Source of the DNA: an uncultured Opitutia bacterium
Lineage (GTDB): Bacteria > Verrucomicrobiota > Verrucomicrobiia > Opitutales > Coraliomargaritaceae
Reading direction: 5' to 3'
Length of the DNA stretch: 64,000 bases
NCBI GenBank assembly: GCA_937136395.1
Contig: CAKZOI010000083.1
Coordinates: forward strand, 21,005-85,004
Position numbers and translations under genes: made by a program. Every line of letters begins with the position of its first letter. Position 1 is the first letter of the stretch. The notes under the pieces were generated by a model. That model had not been told where the DNA came from, did not search any database, and saw only the letters and a program-made list of their open reading frames with translations. Positions 1-9,668 of the stretch are shown here, piece by piece.

Positions 1-15
1 ATCGTTCAATTTGCC

Positions 16-48
16 AGAAGCCTCGGATCAGACTCCGAGGCTTCTTTG
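16..48 (+). terminator. Rho-independent terminator of a gene left of the window
   Basis: An 11-bp perfect stem (16-26 pairs with 35-45) with an 8-nt loop is followed by a short T-containing tail. It lies upstream of the lipoprotein gene and would end transcription coming from the left edge. Confidence 0.75.
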
Positions 49-81
49 TAACCCCCCCTTTTTTTAACTGAAGTAATACTT

Positions 82-1056
82 ATGAAAAAAACGATTCCCT
101 CACTCGCGCTTGGACTTGCTGCCGGCGCTTTCTTTTTCACTGGTTGCGGGCCGCAATCAGACGAAGCATCTAGCTCCGCAAGCTCGAAGCCTGCTGAAGT
201 CACTATTCCAGATGCGCCAGATGCAGCCATGAAGACAATCTTCACCGAGCTTAGCGACGGTAATGGTGGTATCCTGTGGCAAGCGATGCCTGCGAGCTAT
301 CAAGCGGATATCAACAAGATCGTCCAGCTCGCTGGAACGAAGATTGATGCCGAGCTTTACGATCAGACATTTGCGCTCGTGGGGCGTCTCGGTCAGATTG
401 CAGGGAAGCAAAAAAGCTTCATTGTCAATACTGCGCTCATGGGGCAAATGGAAGCCGCTCAGAAGCAGCAGCTCGAAGATGGCATCCCGGCGATGGTTCA
501 AGTGCTTGAAGTATTGACAACTAGCGACCTTGCTACGATCGCGAGCTTGAAGACCTTCGATGGTCAGCGCTTTTGCGATAGCACGGTGTCAGAATTGGCG
601 AAACTTTCGATCGAGTTGTCTAAACTAGATGATTCTGAGCAGCCAACTTTGGAAGATTTGTCGGCCGCAGAGTTCTCCGTTTTGGAGCAAACCGAGAATT
701 CAGCGACTTTAACTATGAAGGTGGCTGGCGAATCGGACTCTGCTGAGATGGTCAAAGTCGAAAACCGCTGGGTGCCTATTGAAATGGCAACGGATTGGTC
801 AAAGAATATGAGCGAAGCCATTGCAGGCTTAGAAGCGATCTCTCCTGAAGATATCGCGGCACAGAAGCCACAGATGCTCGGTGTGTTGACCATGCTTGAT
901 GGTGTGTTGACGCAGATTGAAGCGGCAGAGACTCAAGAGCAATTTGACCAAGCGATTCAAGGCGCAATGATGCCCATCATGGGCCTCATGATGATGGGAC
1001 AAGGCATGGGCGGTGCTCCTGCAATGCCAGCGGGGCCGATGCCGACGGCACCATAA
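82..1056 (+). CDS. Hypothetical lipoprotein
   Basis: The function is not recognised. The 324-residue product has a lipoprotein signal peptide: Lys-Lys, a hydrophobic stretch (residues 8-20) and a lipobox FFTGC with the acylated Cys at about residue 22. A Ser/Ala-rich linker follows. The body is mostly helical-looking and acidic (about residues 45-290). The last 30 residues are strikingly rich in Met, Gly and Pro, with runs such as GLMMMGQGMGG. The ATG at 82 gives the full signal peptide. The gene stands alone between two terminators, so it is probably a single transcription unit. The product is predicted to be anchored in the inner or outer membrane facing the periplasm. The Met-rich tail could bind metal or simply be disordered; neither is shown by the sequence. 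Confidence 0.8.
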   Translation: MKKTIPSLALGLAAGAFFFTGCGPQSDEASSSASSKPAEVTIPDAPDAAMKTIFTELSDGNGGILWQAMPASYQADINKIVQLAGTKIDAELYDQTFALVGRLGQIAGKQKSFIVNTALMGQMEAAQKQQLEDGIPAMVQVLEVLTTSDLATIASLKTFDGQRFCDSTVSELAKLSIELSKLDDSEQPTLEDLSAAEFSVLEQTENSATLTMKVAGESDSAEMVKVENRWVPIEMATDWSKNMSEAIAGLEAISPEDIAAQKPQMLGVLTMLDGVLTQIEAAETQEQFDQAIQGAMMPIMGLMMMGQGMGGAPAMPAGPMPTAP

Positions 1057-1078
1057 TCAGAATCGTTCAGATTTTCTC

Positions 1079-1110
1079 AAAAGGTCGCTTCCTCGGGAGC
1101 GGCCTTTTTA
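1079..1110 (+). terminator. Rho-independent terminator of the lipoprotein gene
   Basis: A 9-bp stem (1081-1089 with 1098-1106, one G-U pair) with a GC-rich core is followed by a T run, 25 nt after the lipoprotein stop codon. Confidence 0.85.
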
Positions 1111-1509
1111 GTGTCTCTTCCTGAGGCGGTGTCTCTAGGGCATTCTGTAATTAGGTTGACGTATCGTAGGTGGTAGGGAGCGTTATCCTTGGCTCCAGCC
1201 TTTTCAAAGGATATCGAACCTTAGCTTATTCCTCTGAATAAACGCAGAATGCAGTAAGGACGGTTTTAAAAAATGTAGCCACGGCACTCTGTAGCCGTTT
1301 TGAGTCTAATCGGGACATTCGGCTGATCGTTACGATCAGGTCGGCAGAGCGACGCGATTACCTGCATCTCGATTTAAGTAGGGCTCAGTTCGAAAGATTA
1401 CCAGCCTTGCCCACTCGAATTCATGGTGAATTACCGATTGCCACTGTGCACTGATGCCACTTTTATTTGATCTTTAACTACCTAATTTTCACACACAAGA
1501 AAGAGAAGC
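1111..1509. other. 400-nt gene-free interval
   Basis: I see no convincing coding frame or RNA gene here. The only local structure is a perfect 7-bp palindrome with a 3-nt loop (1323-1329 with 1333-1339). The interval should contain the promoter of the following fabV gene, but I could not place -35 and -10 boxes with confidence. Confidence 0.5.
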
Positions 1510-2688
1510 ATGATCGTAAAACCACGTATCCGAGGATTTGTCTGCATAACTGCTCACCCACAAGGCTGCGAAGCTAAGGTGCGCGAAGAAATTGAAATTG
1601 CGAAAGCAGCCAAAAACCCAAATGGCCCGAAAAAGGTCTTGGTGATCGGCTCATCGACTGGCTATGGGCTTTCGACACGTGTAGCCGCGGCTTTTGGTTC
1701 CGATGCGGCGACACTGGGCGTATTTTTTGAGCGCCCTTCGATGAAGGGTAAGCCAGCCAGCGCTGGCTGGTATAATTCGGTGGCTTTTGAAAAAGCCGCG
1801 CACGAGGCAGGCCTCTATGCGAAGAGCATTAATGGCGACGCCTTTTCAAACGAAATTAAAGCTCAAGCTATCGAGACCATTAAAGCCGATCTTGGGCAAG
1901 TGGATCTCGTGGTGTATAGTTTGGCATCCCCTCGCCGCACGGATCCTGCTGATGGTGAAACCTACAAGTCCGTTCTAAAGCCGATTGGTGAAAGCTACAC
2001 AAATCGCACCCTAGACACCGATAAAGGTGAAGTTAGCGAAGTGACCATTGAGCCCGCTTCTCAAGAAGAGATCGAGCACACTGTTAAAGTCATGGGAGGG
2101 GAAGATTGGGAGCTTTGGATGAATGCCTTGGATGATGCTGGCGTGCTGGCACCAGGCGCCAAATCCGTAGCGTATTCCTATATCGGACCTGAGATTACTT
2201 GGCCTGTGTATACCAATGGCACGATTGGTCAGGCAAAGAAAGACGTGGAACGTGCGGCTGCGGCGATCACGAAAGCTCACGATTGTGAAGCTCATGTTGC
2301 GGTCAATAAAGCCGTGGTCACTCAAGCGAGCTCTGCGATTCCCGTGGTGCCACTTTATATTTCGATCTTGTTCAAAGTGATGAAAGCGAAGGGCAACCAT
2401 GAGGACTGTATCGAGCAGATGGTGCGCTTGCTTAATGAGCGCCTCTATGGTGGCGACTTGCAGCTCGACGATCATGGTCGTATTCGAATCGATGACTGGG
2501 AAATGGAAGCCGACATCCAGAAGGCAGTCGCAGACGTGTGGCCCGAAATTTCCAGTGAGAGCTTAAATGTGCTGTCAGATTTCTCCGGTTACCAAAACAA
2601 CTTCTTAAAGCTTTTCGGCTTCGGATTGAACGGAGTCGACTACGAAGAAGACGTCGAAGTGGATCTGCCAATGCCGAGCGCTGAATAA
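1510..2688 (+). CDS. fabV: Enoyl-[ACP] reductase / trans-2-enoyl-CoA reductase, FabV type
   Basis: It reduces the trans-2-enoyl thioester with NADH in the last step of each fatty-acid elongation cycle, in the cytosol. The 392-residue product matches FabV/TER length (about 400). The N-terminus (MIVKPRIRGFVCITAHPQGC) and the NAD-binding stretch VLVIGSSTGYGL (about residues 45-56) are hallmarks. The active-site Tyr-X8-Lys spacing that separates FabV from FabI (Tyr-X6-Lys) is present as Tyr234 and Lys243. An AGAGAAG sequence sits just before the ATG. The gene is monocistronic, with its own terminator. FabV enzymes are known to be less sensitive to triclosan than FabI; whether this one is cannot be read from sequence. 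FabV is also found in Bacteroidetes and Gammaproteobacteria. Confidence 0.95.
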   Translation: MIVKPRIRGFVCITAHPQGCEAKVREEIEIAKAAKNPNGPKKVLVIGSSTGYGLSTRVAAAFGSDAATLGVFFERPSMKGKPASAGWYNSVAFEKAAHEAGLYAKSINGDAFSNEIKAQAIETIKADLGQVDLVVYSLASPRRTDPADGETYKSVLKPIGESYTNRTLDTDKGEVSEVTIEPASQEEIEHTVKVMGGEDWELWMNALDDAGVLAPGAKSVAYSYIGPEITWPVYTNGTIGQAKKDVERAAAAITKAHDCEAHVAVNKAVVTQASSAIPVVPLYISILFKVMKAKGNHEDCIEQMVRLLNERLYGGDLQLDDHGRIRIDDWEMEADIQKAVADVWPEISSESLNVLSDFSGYQNNFLKLFGFGLNGVDYEEDVEVDLPMPSAE

Positions 2689-2713
2689 TTTGTATCTAAA
2701 TTTTTTTCATACG

Positions 2714-2744
2714 AAAGGACGTCCTAGTTGGGCGTCCTTTTTTG
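2714..2744 (+). terminator. Rho-independent terminator of fabV
   Basis: An 8-bp perfect stem (2714-2721 with 2733-2740) is followed immediately by a T run, 25 nt after the fabV stop. Confidence 0.9.
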
Positions 2745-2807
2745 TGTGTAGGGGCGTGATTTGATGCAATGCCGCTTTGGTGATCCGCTACGTGCTACAC
2801 TGTGGGA

Positions 2808-2890
2808 GTCTGACAGGAGTGTCTGACTTACGATAATGTAGGTTAGGCACTCTTGCCTGACCATGCGTATGGGGTTTCGGATGGTCAGGC
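2808..2890. repeat. REP-like double inverted repeat between convergent genes
   Basis: Two 24-nt arms (2808-2831 and 2838-2861) can fold with 18 Watson-Crick pairs, 4 G-U pairs and 2 mismatches around a 6-nt loop. The right arm can instead pair perfectly over 10 bp (2855-2864) with 2881-2890. Such mutually exclusive hairpins between convergent genes (fabV and ribB) are typical of extragenic repeat elements. Copy number elsewhere in the genome cannot be seen here. Confidence 0.55.
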
Positions 2891-2958
2891 GGCGTTCTGG
2901 AAGCCCGAGCTCACGATTGGTGGCAACTTTGGGCGCATCAAGTTGCGCCCCTACGTGT

Positions 2959-4062
2959 TTAGATCTCGATCTGTTCGACGATCTCTAAGTCGTATCCGTC
3001 GATGCCGACGACCTTGCGTTGTGTGCTGGAGAGCAGGCGGATCTTTTGCAGGCCTAGCGCGACCAGGATTTGTGCGCCGATCCCGTAGTCGCGAAAGTCC
3101 ATTTTGCTGGGTGCGATTACACGCTCTTTGCCTTCGGTAACGCGAACGCCACCCTGAGGTTGCTCAATATAAAGCAGCACTCCGTGGCCTGCTTCACTGA
3201 TCTTTTCCATGGACATTTTCAGTGAGTTGTAGCCACCGCTAGAGGATGAGCGAAAGATGTCTGCAAGCAGGTTTTCACTGTGCACGCGAACCAGTGTTGG
3301 CGCTCCGCTTAGAGTGCCTTTTGTGAGTGCGAAGTGTTGACGGTCATCGAGCACGCTGCGGAAAATATGCAGGTCGAAAGTGCCAAAGTCGGACTCGAAT
3401 GGACGGGTCACGACATGCTCGACTAGGCGATCACGGGTGTGTCTATATTCGATAAGGTCAGCAATGGAGATGAGCTTCAATTCGTGCTCTTTTTTAAATG
3501 CAATCAGATCGGGTAAGCGCGCAAGCGTGCCATCCTTGTTGAGGATCTCACAAATCACGCCACTTGGATTGAGCCCTGCGAGTTGTGCGAGGTCGACAGC
3601 TGCTTCGGTGTGCCCTGCACGTTGTAATACGCCGCCGGGTTTGGCGCGGAGTGGAAAGATGTGGCCAGGTTGCACGAGTTCATCCGGATGTGCATTGGGG
3701 TTTGCGAGGATGTTTATCGTTGTCGCGCGGTCGAAAGCACTGATGCCAGTAGTGATGCCCTCAGCGGCATCGACGGAGATTGCGAAGTCGGTCTGGTGAG
3801 ATTCGCGATTATCCGATGCCATGGGATTGATACCCAAGCGGCGTAGCTGATGTCCGAGCATGGGCACGCAAATTAAACCGCGGGCGTGGAGCGCCATCTG
3901 GTTGATCGCCTCAGGGGTGGCTTTGGATGCCGCCATGACAAGGTCGCCTTCGTTCTCGCGGGCTTCGTCGTCAGTCACGATGACCATTTTGCCTTCTGCG
4001 ATGTCACGGATGGCGTCTTCGATCTTGTCGAATGCGTTGGAATGTTCGTTTGCCGTAGTCAT
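2959..4062 (-). CDS. ribB: 3,4-dihydroxy-2-butanone-4-phosphate synthase with degenerate RibA-like domain
   Basis: The N-terminal half converts ribulose 5-phosphate to 3,4-dihydroxy-2-butanone 4-phosphate in riboflavin synthesis. Its signature residues are present: DDEARENEGDLV, SHQTDFAISVD, TTGISAFDRATT, and a GHIFPLRAKPGGVLQRAGHTEA stretch. The C-terminal half has the fold-level layout of GTP cyclohydrolase II, including RVHSE, but the zinc loop that should read roughly TGD-FGS-RCDCG is ADIFRSSSSGGYNS. All three zinc cysteines are therefore absent, and that half is probably not a working RibA. The chosen ATG at 4062 begins just before the RibB domain. An upstream in-frame ATG at 4167 would overlap the divergent phosphoesterase gene and add 35 residues without similarity I recognise. 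No strong ribosome site is seen at either. Confidence 0.9.
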   Translation of the reverse strand: MTTANEHSNAFDKIEDAIRDIAEGKMVIVTDDEARENEGDLVMAASKATPEAINQMALHARGLICVPMLGHQLRRLGINPMASDNRESHQTDFAISVDAAEGITTGISAFDRATTINILANPNAHPDELVQPGHIFPLRAKPGGVLQRAGHTEAAVDLAQLAGLNPSGVICEILNKDGTLARLPDLIAFKKEHELKLISIADLIEYRHTRDRLVEHVVTRPFESDFGTFDLHIFRSVLDDRQHFALTKGTLSGAPTLVRVHSENLLADIFRSSSSGGYNSLKMSMEKISEAGHGVLLYIEQPQGGVRVTEGKERVIAPSKMDFRDYGIGAQILVALGLQKIRLLSSTQRKVVGIDGYDLEIVEQIEI

Positions 4063-4150
4063 TTGTAAAAGCTGAGTAGTATTCGCCTCTCTGGCCGCTT
4101 CGCAACCGTTATCGAATGGAAGTTCATCATTCTGCATTGATTCCTGATGT

Positions 4151-5125
4151 ATGCGACCTAGGCTCATTCTTGTGTCTGATCCTCATATCCCGCATCGACT
4201 CGAAGGGCTTGCTCAGCGTATGGGGGAGGCGCGTTTCGCGGAGCGTTTAGAGAAGGAGAAGCAGTTAATCCAACAACTTGGGCACGGTCAGGGCCGGGGC
4301 ATTTTTAGCCTCGAGAACTATATCGATTTTTACGGAGTGGTGAGATGTTGCCTGCAGCTGACAGGCTTGTGGTCGCGCGCGGTGCGCAATTATCTAGATA
4401 TCCATGTTGAGGCTAACGAAGTGTTTTTGGAGCGGCTACCAGCCGCATTCGATGGATTTCGTATTTTGCACTTGTCCGACTTGCATGCGGATCTGCATCC
4501 CCAGTTTGTTGCATCCGTGAAGCGTGCAATTAGCTCGGTGGAATATGATTTGGTTGTGGTGACTGGCGACTTTCGCACCTGCACTTTTGGCGATCATACA
4601 GGGGCGACCGAAGCTTCCATTGAATTGCTCGGCGAGCTCTCTGCGCCGTGCTATGCGATTTTAGGCAACCATGATTTCATGATTAAGGTGCCGAGTCTAG
4701 AGGCGGCGGGGATTCGTTTTTTATTGAACGAATCGGTGGCGCTGAAGCGTGGAGATGCCGTGTTACATCTTGTGGGTATCGATGACCCTAATTTTTATAA
4801 GACGCACGATTTCGACCACGCGTTGACTGGTGTGCCAGAGGCGGATTGCAAAATCTTGCTTTCGCATGCGCCGCAAACCTATCGAGAGGCGGCACGTCGA
4901 GGAATCGATCTGCAACTTTCAGGGCACACGCATGGAGGGCAAATTTGTCTGCCTAGTGGTATTGTTGTAGTGCATGATCGCAGTGCACCGCGGCACCTAC
5001 TTGCTGGGCCTTGGCGTGAAGGCGCGATGCAGGGGTATACGAGCCGAGGCACTGGTGGCTCTGGTCTGCCTGTGAGGTTGAATTGCCCTGCAGAAGTGAC
5101 GCTGCATACGCTGCGGAGTGAGTGA
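4151..5125 (+). CDS. Calcineurin-like metallophosphoesterase (YkuE/LpxG-like)
   Basis: This is a two-metal phosphoesterase by motif. LSDLHAD (D-x-H), VVTGDF (a GD motif), LGNHDF (GNHD), LLSHAPQ and SGHTHGGQ occur in the right order across residues 105-285. The first 80 residues precede the catalytic domain and contain a possible membrane-associating stretch around residues 55-80. The exact start is uncertain; the ATG at 4151 leaves 88 nt to the divergent ribB. The family includes YkuE-type phosphatases and LpxG, the UDP-2,3-diacylglucosamine pyrophosphatase of Chlamydia. A lipid A role is plausible in a related phylum but is inference. The gene is followed by the convergent parvulin gene after about 140 nt. 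Confidence 0.85.
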   Translation: MRPRLILVSDPHIPHRLEGLAQRMGEARFAERLEKEKQLIQQLGHGQGRGIFSLENYIDFYGVVRCCLQLTGLWSRAVRNYLDIHVEANEVFLERLPAAFDGFRILHLSDLHADLHPQFVASVKRAISSVEYDLVVVTGDFRTCTFGDHTGATEASIELLGELSAPCYAILGNHDFMIKVPSLEAAGIRFLLNESVALKRGDAVLHLVGIDDPNFYKTHDFDHALTGVPEADCKILLSHAPQTYREAARRGIDLQLSGHTHGGQICLPSGIVVVHDRSAPRHLLAGPWREGAMQGYTSRGTGGSGLPVRLNCPAEVTLHTLRSE

Positions 5126-5268
5126 TGAACGTCGAATTGGGGGGTGAAGATCTCGCCGCAAGGGCAAAGATGAAGCCTTTTTGCCCATCCTATCTCACAC
5201 CCCTCAAATCATCGTCTCAACGCATTCAAAATTGGACGTTCGATGTTCAACGTTCAACTGATCTTGAG

Positions 5269-6267
5269 CTACATATAGTAGCGTATGTAAGCTTTATTGC
5301 GGAGGTCTTGGAGCCACTTTTCTTGTGTGTCGCGGGCTAGTTCGCCGACGAGGACGTTTTCGATAATGTCGCGCACTTGTGAGATAGGTTGGATCATTTC
5401 CTCGCGTTTGTCTTCTGCGTAAAGGATGAAGATGGTGCCAGAAAGTTCGATGGGCTCGCTATATTCACCGTCTTGCAAGCTGAAGGCGACCTCGCTGAGT
5501 TCTTTGCGGATATCTTGGCGTTCGATCCAGCCCCAGTCACCGCCCCGGCGGCTCATTTCGTCTTGGCTGTATTTACGAGCAAGATCGCCGAAGTTGGCGC
5601 CGGCGCGGAGTTCGTTGATGACTTGTTTGGCAGTCTGGCGGAGTGGCACAAGTCCCTCGTCGGCCATGGGTGTTAGAATGATTTGGCGCAGGTGCAGGGA
5701 CTCGCTTTGGTAGAACCTTAGTTTGTTTTTAATGTAGAAATCTTCGATGCGTTCTGGGCTGATTTCGGATTGAGATTTACGTGTCTGCTGGCGCATGACA
5801 TTGACGACGACACGTTTATAGATGTCTTCGCGGTAATCACGTGCAGTGATGCCGCGCTCTTTTAAATAGGCTAGGAAACGCGCTCGGTCGCCGCCGAAGT
5901 CGCGAGCTATCACTTCGTCGTATTCTTGGTCGATATAAGAGGGGGGAATTAAGAGGCCTTTCTCTTCTGCCGCTTTCACGATGATGATGCGGTCGATCAT
6001 GTTTTGCAGCACTTCTTTACTGATCTCGTCGATGCGTTGAGAGAATTCTTCCTGGTTTTTCGATTCCACACGCAGGCGAGGAATGATAGGGTTCAGCTCG
6101 GTGCGGAGTTGTTGCAGTGTAATGATCTCACCTTCGGCTATGGCTGCAATGCCGTTGCCCAAGCGCACGAGTGCGGGGTCTTGCGGTCGGTTACTCTGAG
6201 CGAAGAGCGAAGAGAATACTACAAGTAGGAAGAAGAATGAAAAAGTGAGTGTGCGTGGAAGCTTCAT
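5269..6267 (-). CDS. SurA-like periplasmic parvulin peptidyl-prolyl isomerase
   Basis: The 332-residue product has a Sec signal peptide (hydrophobic residues 7-22, predicted cleavage after LFA). It then has a SurA N-terminal-type helical chaperone region (about residues 35-180) and one parvulin domain (about 190-295) with [29 protein letters not shown] and [16 protein letters not shown]. coli SurA has two parvulin domains; this protein has one, like many family members outside Proteobacteria. It should help fold outer-membrane proteins in the periplasm. The ATG overlaps the mfd stop by 4 nt (ATGA), so it is translated as the last gene of the rnc-mfd-parvulin operon. Confidence 0.88.
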   Translation of the reverse strand: MKLPRTLTFSFFFLLVVFSSLFAQSNRPQDPALVRLGNGIAAIAEGEIITLQQLRTELNPIIPRLRVESKNQEEFSQRIDEISKEVLQNMIDRIIIVKAAEEKGLLIPPSYIDQEYDEVIARDFGGDRARFLAYLKERGITARDYREDIYKRVVVNVMRQQTRKSQSEISPERIEDFYIKNKLRFYQSESLHLRQIILTPMADEGLVPLRQTAKQVINELRAGANFGDLARKYSQDEMSRRGGDWGWIERQDIRKELSEVAFSLQDGEYSEPIELSGTIFILYAEDKREEMIQPISQVRDIIENVLVGELARDTQEKWLQDLRNKAYIRYYM

Positions 6268-9200
6268 GGTCGCGCGTGGCGTGAAAGGAATTGCTTTATT
6301 TCGTCCAACCTTAGAAGTGGATCTTTCTTGGTCAAGCGGGGAAAACGTGTGCCGGTCTTTAAGAATTCTCCAGATGGTTTAGGGTGAGCGAGCCGGCAGA
6401 TGAGGCGATCACCTTCACTTTCGACTCGGCGAACGCCAGCGCTTTCGGCAAGCACACGAAGTTCACTGACTGTGATCAGCGCTTGCGTGGGGCGTGGTAG
6501 TTTTCCGAACCGGTCGAGTAGCTCTTCCGCAATGGCTTGGATGGTTTCACGGTTTTCAGCCAGTGCTAAGCGTCGGTAGAGATCAATACGGAGGCGAGCT
6601 TCGGCAATATACTCTACGGAGAGCGCAGCTTCGATGACTTTTCCGGGGCGCTTATATTCCGCTTCTTTGATGGCTGCAAAACTGACGGTGCCGCTGGTGC
6701 TACGAGAGCGACTGCCGCCCTCGCCAGCTGCAATAAAGTCGAGCTTTACCTCGGCGCGAATCCGGTCGGCACCCGCTTCACCTTTGAGCCGTGCGACGCT
6801 TTGCTTCAATAGTTGGCAATATAGTTCAAAGCCGACTCCAGCAATGTGACCACTCTGCTGTGAGCCAAGTAGATTGCCCGCACCACGGAGTTCGAGGTCG
6901 CGCATGGCGATACGGAAGCCAGCACCGAGCTGATTGTGCTGCTTGAGTGCGTTGAGGCGTTTTTGTGCTTGGTCGACGAGCGCGGCATGGCGATGCAGCA
7001 ACAAGTAGGCGTAGGCTTGGCGTTTAAAACGACCTACGCGACCGCGAATTTGGTAGAGTTGCGCGAGCCCGAAACGGTCGGCACCTTCGATGATCAGGGT
7101 GTTGCAATTGGGAATATCGATGCCTGATTCAATGATCGTGGTGCAGACGAGCACGTCGTATTTGCCGGCGACGAATTTTGTCATGATCTTTTCGAGTTGT
7201 CCCTCTTCCATCTGTCCATGCCCGACAGCGACGCGTAGTTTGGGGTGCATATCGTTGATCTTGGCTGCGACGGCTTCGATTGTGGAGACACGGTTGTGCA
7301 AGTAGAAGACTTGCCCGCCACGGTCGGTTTCGGCTTGAATGGCGCTTTTGACGAGCTCGTCGGAGTAGCTCTTGACGATGGTCTCTATCGGTCGGCGATC
7401 CACGGGTGGTGTTTCGATGACGCTCATTGCGCGTGCGCCAGCCATAGCCATGTAGAGCGTGCGAGGAATGGGTGTAGCGCTTAGGGTGAGGATGTCGACA
7501 TCGGCACGAAGTTGCTTGATGCGCTCTTTTTGGCGCACGCCGAAGCGTTGCTCTTCGTCCACAACCAGTAGTCCGAGGTCTTGAAAATGCACATCCTTAC
7601 TGAGCAAACGATGAGTGCCGATCACGATGTCGATCTTACCAGATGCGAGATTGGCGATGATTTCCTTATTCTGTTTTGAGCTACGAAAGCGGCTGACCAT
7701 GTCGACGATGATCGGGTATTGAGCCATGCGGTCGCGGAAAGTATTATAGTGCTGCTGGCAGAGCACGGTGGTGGGGACCAAGATGGCGACTTGTTTCCCT
7801 GCAAGCACGGCCTTTAGCGCGACGCGAATCGCTACCTCGGTTTTGCCAAAGCCGACATCGCCGCAAATGAGTCGATCCATTGGCAGGGGCTTTTCCATGT
7901 CTGCTTTGCTGTCTTCGATTGCAGTGAGTTGATCGGGTGTTTCTTTAAACGGGAAGGCTGCTTCGAAATTCTTTTGCCATGGATGATCGGGCGGGAAGCT
8001 ATAGCCTGGTGCTTGATTGCGCTGCGCATGGAGGTTGAGCAATTCAGCAGCATAATCGAGTGTCGCACGCTCGGCTGATCGACGGGTCTTTTCCCATGCG
8101 GCACCTCCGACTTTTCCGAGTTTTGCGCTGACCTTACTGAGACCGACATAGCGGGTCAGCAGGTGCGATTCGTGTAGCGGCACATGAATCGTCATTTGTT
8201 CGGCAAACTCGACTGAAATCACTTCTTTCCAGCCGCCTTGAATTTCGAGGCGAGTGAGTCCGCGAAATAGACAGACTCCATGTTGGAGATGCACCAGGGT
8301 GTCGCCATCCGCGAGCTCTGTGAAGTCGAGCAGTTGATCGACTTGTGAATGGATGGGGCGAGCGCGCTCTCGGGTGTTGCTGGTTGTGCGTTGGCGACGA
8401 CCGAAGTATTCTGTGTCGGTAATCAGGGCGATACCTGTGGCATTTTTGTCTGCCTTAAACGGTAACCAATCGCTGGCTCCGCGGACGAGAAAACCGCCAG
8501 AGATGGTGCCTTCGATGAATTGCGGCTTTAATTTTGCAGTGAGAGGATTCTCCGTGAGTAGCTCGCGTATGCGCTGCGTTTCGCTGGTTCCCGCAGTGAT
8601 AAAAACGATCGAGAGTTTATCTTTCTTCGCCCAGTCGGCGATTTGGTTTTCAAACTTTGTGCGGGCGCTCTGCTCAGATTCAAAACGATCAAATCCAACC
8701 TGGGTCACGTTCGTGTGGAGTCGATAATTCTCTGTTGGTTCGATAGAGAGCCCGATTCGCTGTGCCTCTTTTAACAGCGCAGGCTCTGTATCCACTTCAC
8801 AGATACCAATCCGTTGGTCATTAAAGGCCGCTCGTTTAGTAGCCACCTGGTAGAATGAGCGAGTGGTGGATGAACTCGCCTTGCTGGCTTCGAAGCGGTA
8901 AGGGTGCTCGCGCACCAGTAGAGCAGGGTCCTCAAATAGCCAGTGGATCGCGTGTTCGGGCAGATAGTCGATGAGCGCTCCTTCGCCTCGGTGTATCGTC
9001 TCGGTGCTCGGGGCGGCGGAGATTGTGATGGTAGTGGCGCTTTGCTTCGTGCGCTGACTAGCGGGGTCGAAGCTGCGGATGCTCTCAATTTCGTCGTCAA
9101 AAAAATCGATTCGATAGGGCTCAAGCGCATCGTAGGGATAAATATCGATCAATCCTCCGCGTGTCGCTATTTGCCCAGGATGTTCGCAGAGGGCCTCCGA

Positions 9201-9665
9201 GTCGTAGTCCAGTTCTTGGATCAGCTGCTGCGTAAGTTTGGTAAAGGAATGCGTTTCGCCAACGCGCAAGCTGATTTGTTGAGCTTCAAAATACGTTCGT
9301 GCAGGGCAGGAACCGAGCAGTGCTTCGGGTGTCGCGATGATTAAACGCGAAGCGCTCGACGGCTTTAAGAGGGCATTGAGCACTGCGAGTCGATCACAGA
9401 TTCGATCCACTCGTCGTCGGGCGTCAATGTCGGGTGGTGGATCTTCTGGAAAATGTAGCACTTGGATCGGCGACTGGTTCCAGAGTTGCCCGTAGGTTTC
9501 GATCTCTGTGGCGAGCTCTTGTGCGCGGCGCGGATCGGCTACCAGTGCAATGGTAGTGGCGTTTCTACTGTGCTGCATCCATCCAGCAATGAGCGCCGCG
9601 CGAGCTTCGCTGCTGACTCCATGGTAGAGATAGTCGCCCCTTGTGGATGGAAAAGTCGTCGACAT
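6264..9665 (-). CDS. mfd: Transcription-repair coupling factor
   Basis: Mfd removes RNA polymerase stalled at DNA lesions and recruits UvrA. The 1133-residue product is close to the E. coli length (1148). It has the UvrB-like N-terminal module (to about residue 330), the RNA-polymerase-interaction domain (around 450-520, beginning near [14 protein letters not shown]), and the SF2 translocase with Walker [10 protein letters not shown] near residue 600. The DEEQRFG box, SATPIPRTL, the GRVGR helicase motif and the C-terminal TRCF domain follow. The ATG at 9665 is 3 nt from the rnc stop and the 3' end overlaps the parvulin gene, so the three are co-transcribed. Confidence 0.97.
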   Translation of the reverse strand: MSTTFPSTRGDYLYHGVSSEARAALIAGWMQHSRNATTIALVADPRRAQELATEIETYGQLWNQSPIQVLHFPEDPPPDIDARRRVDRICDRLAVLNALLKPSSASRLIIATPEALLGSCPARTYFEAQQISLRVGETHSFTKLTQQLIQELDYDSEALCEHPGQIATRGGLIDIYPYDALEPYRIDFFDDEIESIRSFDPASQRTKQSATTITISAAPSTETIHRGEGALIDYLPEHAIHWLFEDPALLVREHPYRFEASKASSSTTRSFYQVATKRAAFNDQRIGICEVDTEPALLKEAQRIGLSIEPTENYRLHTNVTQVGFDRFESEQSARTKFENQIADWAKKDKLSIVFITAGTSETQRIRELLTENPLTAKLKPQFIEGTISGGFLVRGASDWLPFKADKNATGIALITDTEYFGRRQRTTSNTRERARPIHSQVDQLLDFTELADGDTLVHLQHGVCLFRGLTRLEIQGGWKEVISVEFAEQMTIHVPLHESHLLTRYVGLSKVSAKLGKVGGAAWEKTRRSAERATLDYAAELLNLHAQRNQAPGYSFPPDHPWQKNFEAAFPFKETPDQLTAIEDSKADMEKPLPMDRLICGDVGFGKTEVAIRVALKAVLAGKQVAILVPTTVLCQQHYNTFRDRMAQYPIIVDMVSRFRSSKQNKEIIANLASGKIDIVIGTHRLLSKDVHFQDLGLLVVDEEQRFGVRQKERIKQLRADVDILTLSATPIPRTLYMAMAGARAMSVIETPPVDRRPIETIVKSYSDELVKSAIQAETDRGGQVFYLHNRVSTIEAVAAKINDMHPKLRVAVGHGQMEEGQLEKIMTKFVAGKYDVLVCTTIIESGIDIPNCNTLIIEGADRFGLAQLYQIRGRVGRFKRQAYAYLLLHRHAALVDQAQKRLNALKQHNQLGAGFRIAMRDLELRGAGNLLGSQQSGHIAGVGFELYCQLLKQSVARLKGEAGADRIRAEVKLDFIAAGEGGSRSRSTSGTVSFAAIKEAEYKRPGKVIEAALSVEYIAEARLRIDLYRRLALAENRETIQAIAEELLDRFGKLPRPTQALITVSELRVLAESAGVRRVESEGDRLICRLAHPKPSGEFLKTGTRFPRLTKKDPLLRLDEIKQFLSRHARP

Positions 9666-9668
9666 GCC

